64,000 nt of DNA, taken from positions 1,267,001 to 1,331,000 of the forward strand of contig WAEK01000010.1 of the NCBI GenBank assembly GCA_011634665.1, written 5' to 3'. A program made the translations under genes and the position numbers. Below are positions 61,405 through 64,000 of the stretch, piece after piece. Positions within the stretch are counted from its first letter, which is position 1; every line of letters starts with the position of its first letter. The notes under the pieces are model-generated. The model worked only from the letters and a program-made list of their open reading frames with translations, did no database searches and was not told where the DNA came from. Source of the stretch: Mortierella sp. BCC40632. Lineage: Eukaryota; Mortierellomycota; Mortierellomycetes; Mortierellales; Mortierellaceae.

Positions 61405-64000
61405 ATGGCCACAAAGACTGTCTTTGAGACCGCCGACAACTTCACTCCTAATGAGGCATGCCCTGAATCTCCAACGTGTTTGTGTATCCATCTCTGTCCA
61501 CACGCGTCATTGTCGCATGAACTACTAACACACCTTAGTATATGGTTACGCTTATTGTAATTAGGATCTTCATTTTGAGGAGATTTCCACTTCGGTCCTG
61601 GTCAAGATCGGCAGCAAGCCATTAAAACCAAATGCCATCGGCCATGCTAATCTCTTTGCCATCTCAAACAAGTATGGCTATTTTATTGCAGGAAGCAGCG
61701 ATGGTAAGAAGCCAACATTCATTCTAACATCTGTAGGACGCGTTGAAATGCAAACCATAAAGGAGGCACGATATGCGTTTGGCCGCTGTTCCCTGACTGA
61801 CTGTTCTACTTTTGGACTGATAGGATTTGTTTTCGACAAACTGGAAAAATTGAGAAAGACATTCGTCAATGGAAGTCCTGATGGAACTGAGTTCTCAGTT
61901 GAAAACAGAGTCGATATTCCTGGAGATGGCGTCAGGATCATTCGACTCTCTGCGGACGAACTGACTGTGGTGGTGGCTCTAGATGGAGGCATTGTTCAGC
62001 TGTACAGCATCGAGTCTATCCTTGCGAACGTATGTTTTACTTCCTTTTTTGAGAGGAGGGGGCAGACTATAAGTTGAATCGGTCGGTTGAAACTTAACTA
62101 ACCACACTGATGTACTCTCTGTCGACTGACATTAAATCCTTTAGCCCAAAGGCGCCAAACCAGACGCAAGTTTTCCGCTCCAGAAAGAGATTATCGATAT
62201 TCGACCTAATCCTAGTGAATATCCAGATGTTGCGGCGATCCTGTTTGAAGACAACACCATTGGCTTAGTAAACTTGCAAGGAAAGATCACAGCCAACCTG
62301 GACAAACACAAATACACTGCCATGGCATGGTCCGCAAAAGGAAAGCAGATCATGTGCGGTACAAATACTGGTCACCTCTACCAGATCGATCCCTTCGGCG
62401 TTATCAAGAAGGAGCATCTCCCCAACGAAGGCTTTGAGGGAAATTATGGTATGTAGTAGTGGTTCAATGTTTGGGTGGGCTTTGTGATTTTCCGTCGCTT
62501 CTCTTCATTTATTTAGCTGACATCCTAACGATTTTTCTGCACCAACCTTTTGTGTTTTCAGTTGTTAGCATTGACTGGATAGAGACCTCAGTCATCGTTG
62601 TCGTATATAGCACCCCTCCTGAGGATGGCGAGAAGACTTTTGGCTATACTATTAGTGTGATCGCCAAGGACAACAAAGCTCTGCACAAGTACATCAATCT
62701 CGGAGATTCATGCTTTCCAGACAACCAAGAGGACGCAGGTGATACCTGCTTTGTCACACCCTCTATAAAATCTTGGTATGGACAAGAAAGGGCACTTGAT
62801 CATTTACAGCCCCTAACATTCGAAATGGCTGTCAAATACCTAATACTTAAGCTTTATCTTTGCACTAATAGGGGTACAAACCTTACAGAGATGATTACGT
62901 TTTTATGCTCGTCGTCGACCGATGTTCTAGCCTTTGGAAGAGGTTCAGGCGGCCAATGGGAGAAATGGGATCTTGCCGACACTTCACGACCCATGGTTCC
63001 TCTCGATACTCATGTTGTAGGAACAGCTCTGGACTTGACATCAACTGACAAACTTCCACCACGGGATGAAGACGGCAAGGAGGTTGAGCCAGTACCTATC
63101 CTCTACATTTACAACCATACAGGAACACTCTCGGCATATCGAGTGTTAAATATGAAGACTGCAATGGATGGGGGCCCCTGCCCTGCCATGGTCAAGACAA
63201 AGGCTCTCCCTTCTGTCAGTGTCAGTGCTCCACCCAAAACCGCTTCAAAACCCGCCGTTAAGACGGCCACTAAGGCTGTTCCAGTCCCAGTCCCATCCAC
63301 TTCCACACCCCCACCTTTGGCACCTACTCGAACATTGACCAAAGCTGTAGCGCCTGCGCCTAATCCTGAGCCTGGCTTCCATACTCTGCGCAAGCCCTCT
63401 CAGCCAACGATTTCATCGCCACTCAAGCCTGCGAACGCGTCAAAGTTGCCAGGACCTCAGGCCCTCTTTGACGCTCCGAGCCCCACTGCTAGGTCTATTG
63501 CTCCCAACCCAGCTTTCACTCCGAATTCCAATTTCCAACAACATGCGAGGGCTGACCAAGCGAGCTTTACTGCACCAAAGCCTCCTGGTACAATGCAAAG
63601 ACTTCTGAATGAAACAGAAGAGCCGTTTAAGATCAATCACAAGCAGAGTGTGACCGAGGAGCCCTCAGCACCAACGGTTAAAGTCAGTGCTGCCATGGAT
63701 GCATTGTCTCGACAGCTCGAGAATACATATTTGGCCATGGCCCAGGAACTTGTAACGCTACGCAGCCATGTCCGCGAAACTGAGGAGCTAGTGAAGGCGC
63801 GTGAGCATGTCTTTGGAGAGCTCGACCAGTTCCTAGCATTGACTGTCAAGCGGATCAAAACAGCCACGGAAATCAAGGGTCTTGTCGGGACCGTGTTGGC
63901 GGACTTTGTCCAGCTTCGCACTGATCTTATCAAAGGTCAGTATTCTATCATCTTTTAAGGACACTATTTGACCAGTCTCTATGCGGATAAACTGGACACA
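61405..64000 (+). CDS. NUP159: Nup159/Nup214-type nucleoporin, 5' part (runs off the window)
   Basis: Exons: 61405-61455, 61565-61703, 61824-62029, 62145-62448, 62562-62775, 62872-63935, all phase-consistent; the gene continues beyond base 64000 (donor GTCAGT at 63936). Residues 1 to about 390 form a seven-blade-type propeller (HANLFAISNKYGYFIAGSSDGFVFDKLEKL, VVALDGGIVQLYSIESI, YTAMAWSAKGKQIMCGTNTGHLYQID, DVLAFGRGSGGQWEKWDLAD), as in the N-terminus of Nup159, which binds the DEAD helicase Dbp5 at the cytoplasmic face of the pore during mRNA export. A Pro/Ala/Thr-rich linker (no FG repeats seen so far) and the beginning of a coiled coil follow. The first intron (61456-61564) needs a GC donor: no GT in the correct phase exists. 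Confidence 0.85.

Overview
The window is nuclear DNA of a filamentous fungus. Genes have many short introns (50-330 nt, GT-AG with a few GC-AG), long A/T homopolymers and CT/GA microsatellites are common, and the conserved genes are fungal orthologues. The mix of lineage-specific families (a WD40-channel family, a nuclease-like family, DIRS-type retroelement remnants) suggests an early-diverging fungus of the Mortierella group. That placement is inference, not a search result.

Layout. 1-6.2 kb: two same-strand members of a WD40 plus six-TM channel family (copy A 3' end; copy B whole). 7.4-17.8 kb: housekeeping block with a CaMKK-type kinase, a Ysc84/SH3YL1-type SYLF-SH3 protein and a cytochrome b5-fused fatty acid 2-hydroxylase. 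17.8-23.9 kb: gene-free repeat region holding a decayed DIRS-like retroelement with inverted terminal repeats. 23.9-45.4 kb: accessory island with channel copy C (broken, solo LTR at the break), a DUF4419 gene, an LTR/gag-like remnant running into an (AACTC)n satellite, a 207-bp duplicated repeat, a decayed nuclease-like gene, a tyrosine recombinase gene followed by a perfect 68-bp inverted repeat, a small gene split by a second copy of the same LTR, channel copy D, and another small gene. 46.6-64 kb: compact conserved genes, namely a membrane-anchored microbial-type PARG-like macrodomain protein, an SGNH hydrolase, THADA/Trm732, the Tsc13 enoyl reductase, a short-chain dehydrogenase and the start of a Nup159-type nucleoporin.

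The most interesting feature is the channel family. Each full member joins a conserved N-terminal module, a WD40-like propeller and a C-terminal TRP/polycystin-like pore domain (S1-S6, pore motif GGRFDPFED, then a W/R/E-rich helix after S6). Four members lie in two same-strand pairs facing each other across the window. Their tails differ (Ser/Thr-rich, acidic, coiled coil). The terminal motif of copy A recurs in two small stand-alone proteins beside copy D. Copies C and D share patches about 97% identical that include introns, between strongly diverged exons, which points to gene conversion; C was cut by LTR-associated deletion. I know of no described system of this architecture, but I could not search.

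The conserved genes look independent: lipid metabolism (Scs7/FA2H and Tsc13 both act in sphingolipid / very-long-chain fatty acid synthesis, about 41 kb apart), signalling, actin/endocytosis, tRNA modification and nuclear export. Splice sites were placed by eye; most conserved genes give phase-consistent joins, while the 5' exons of the channel genes stay approximate.
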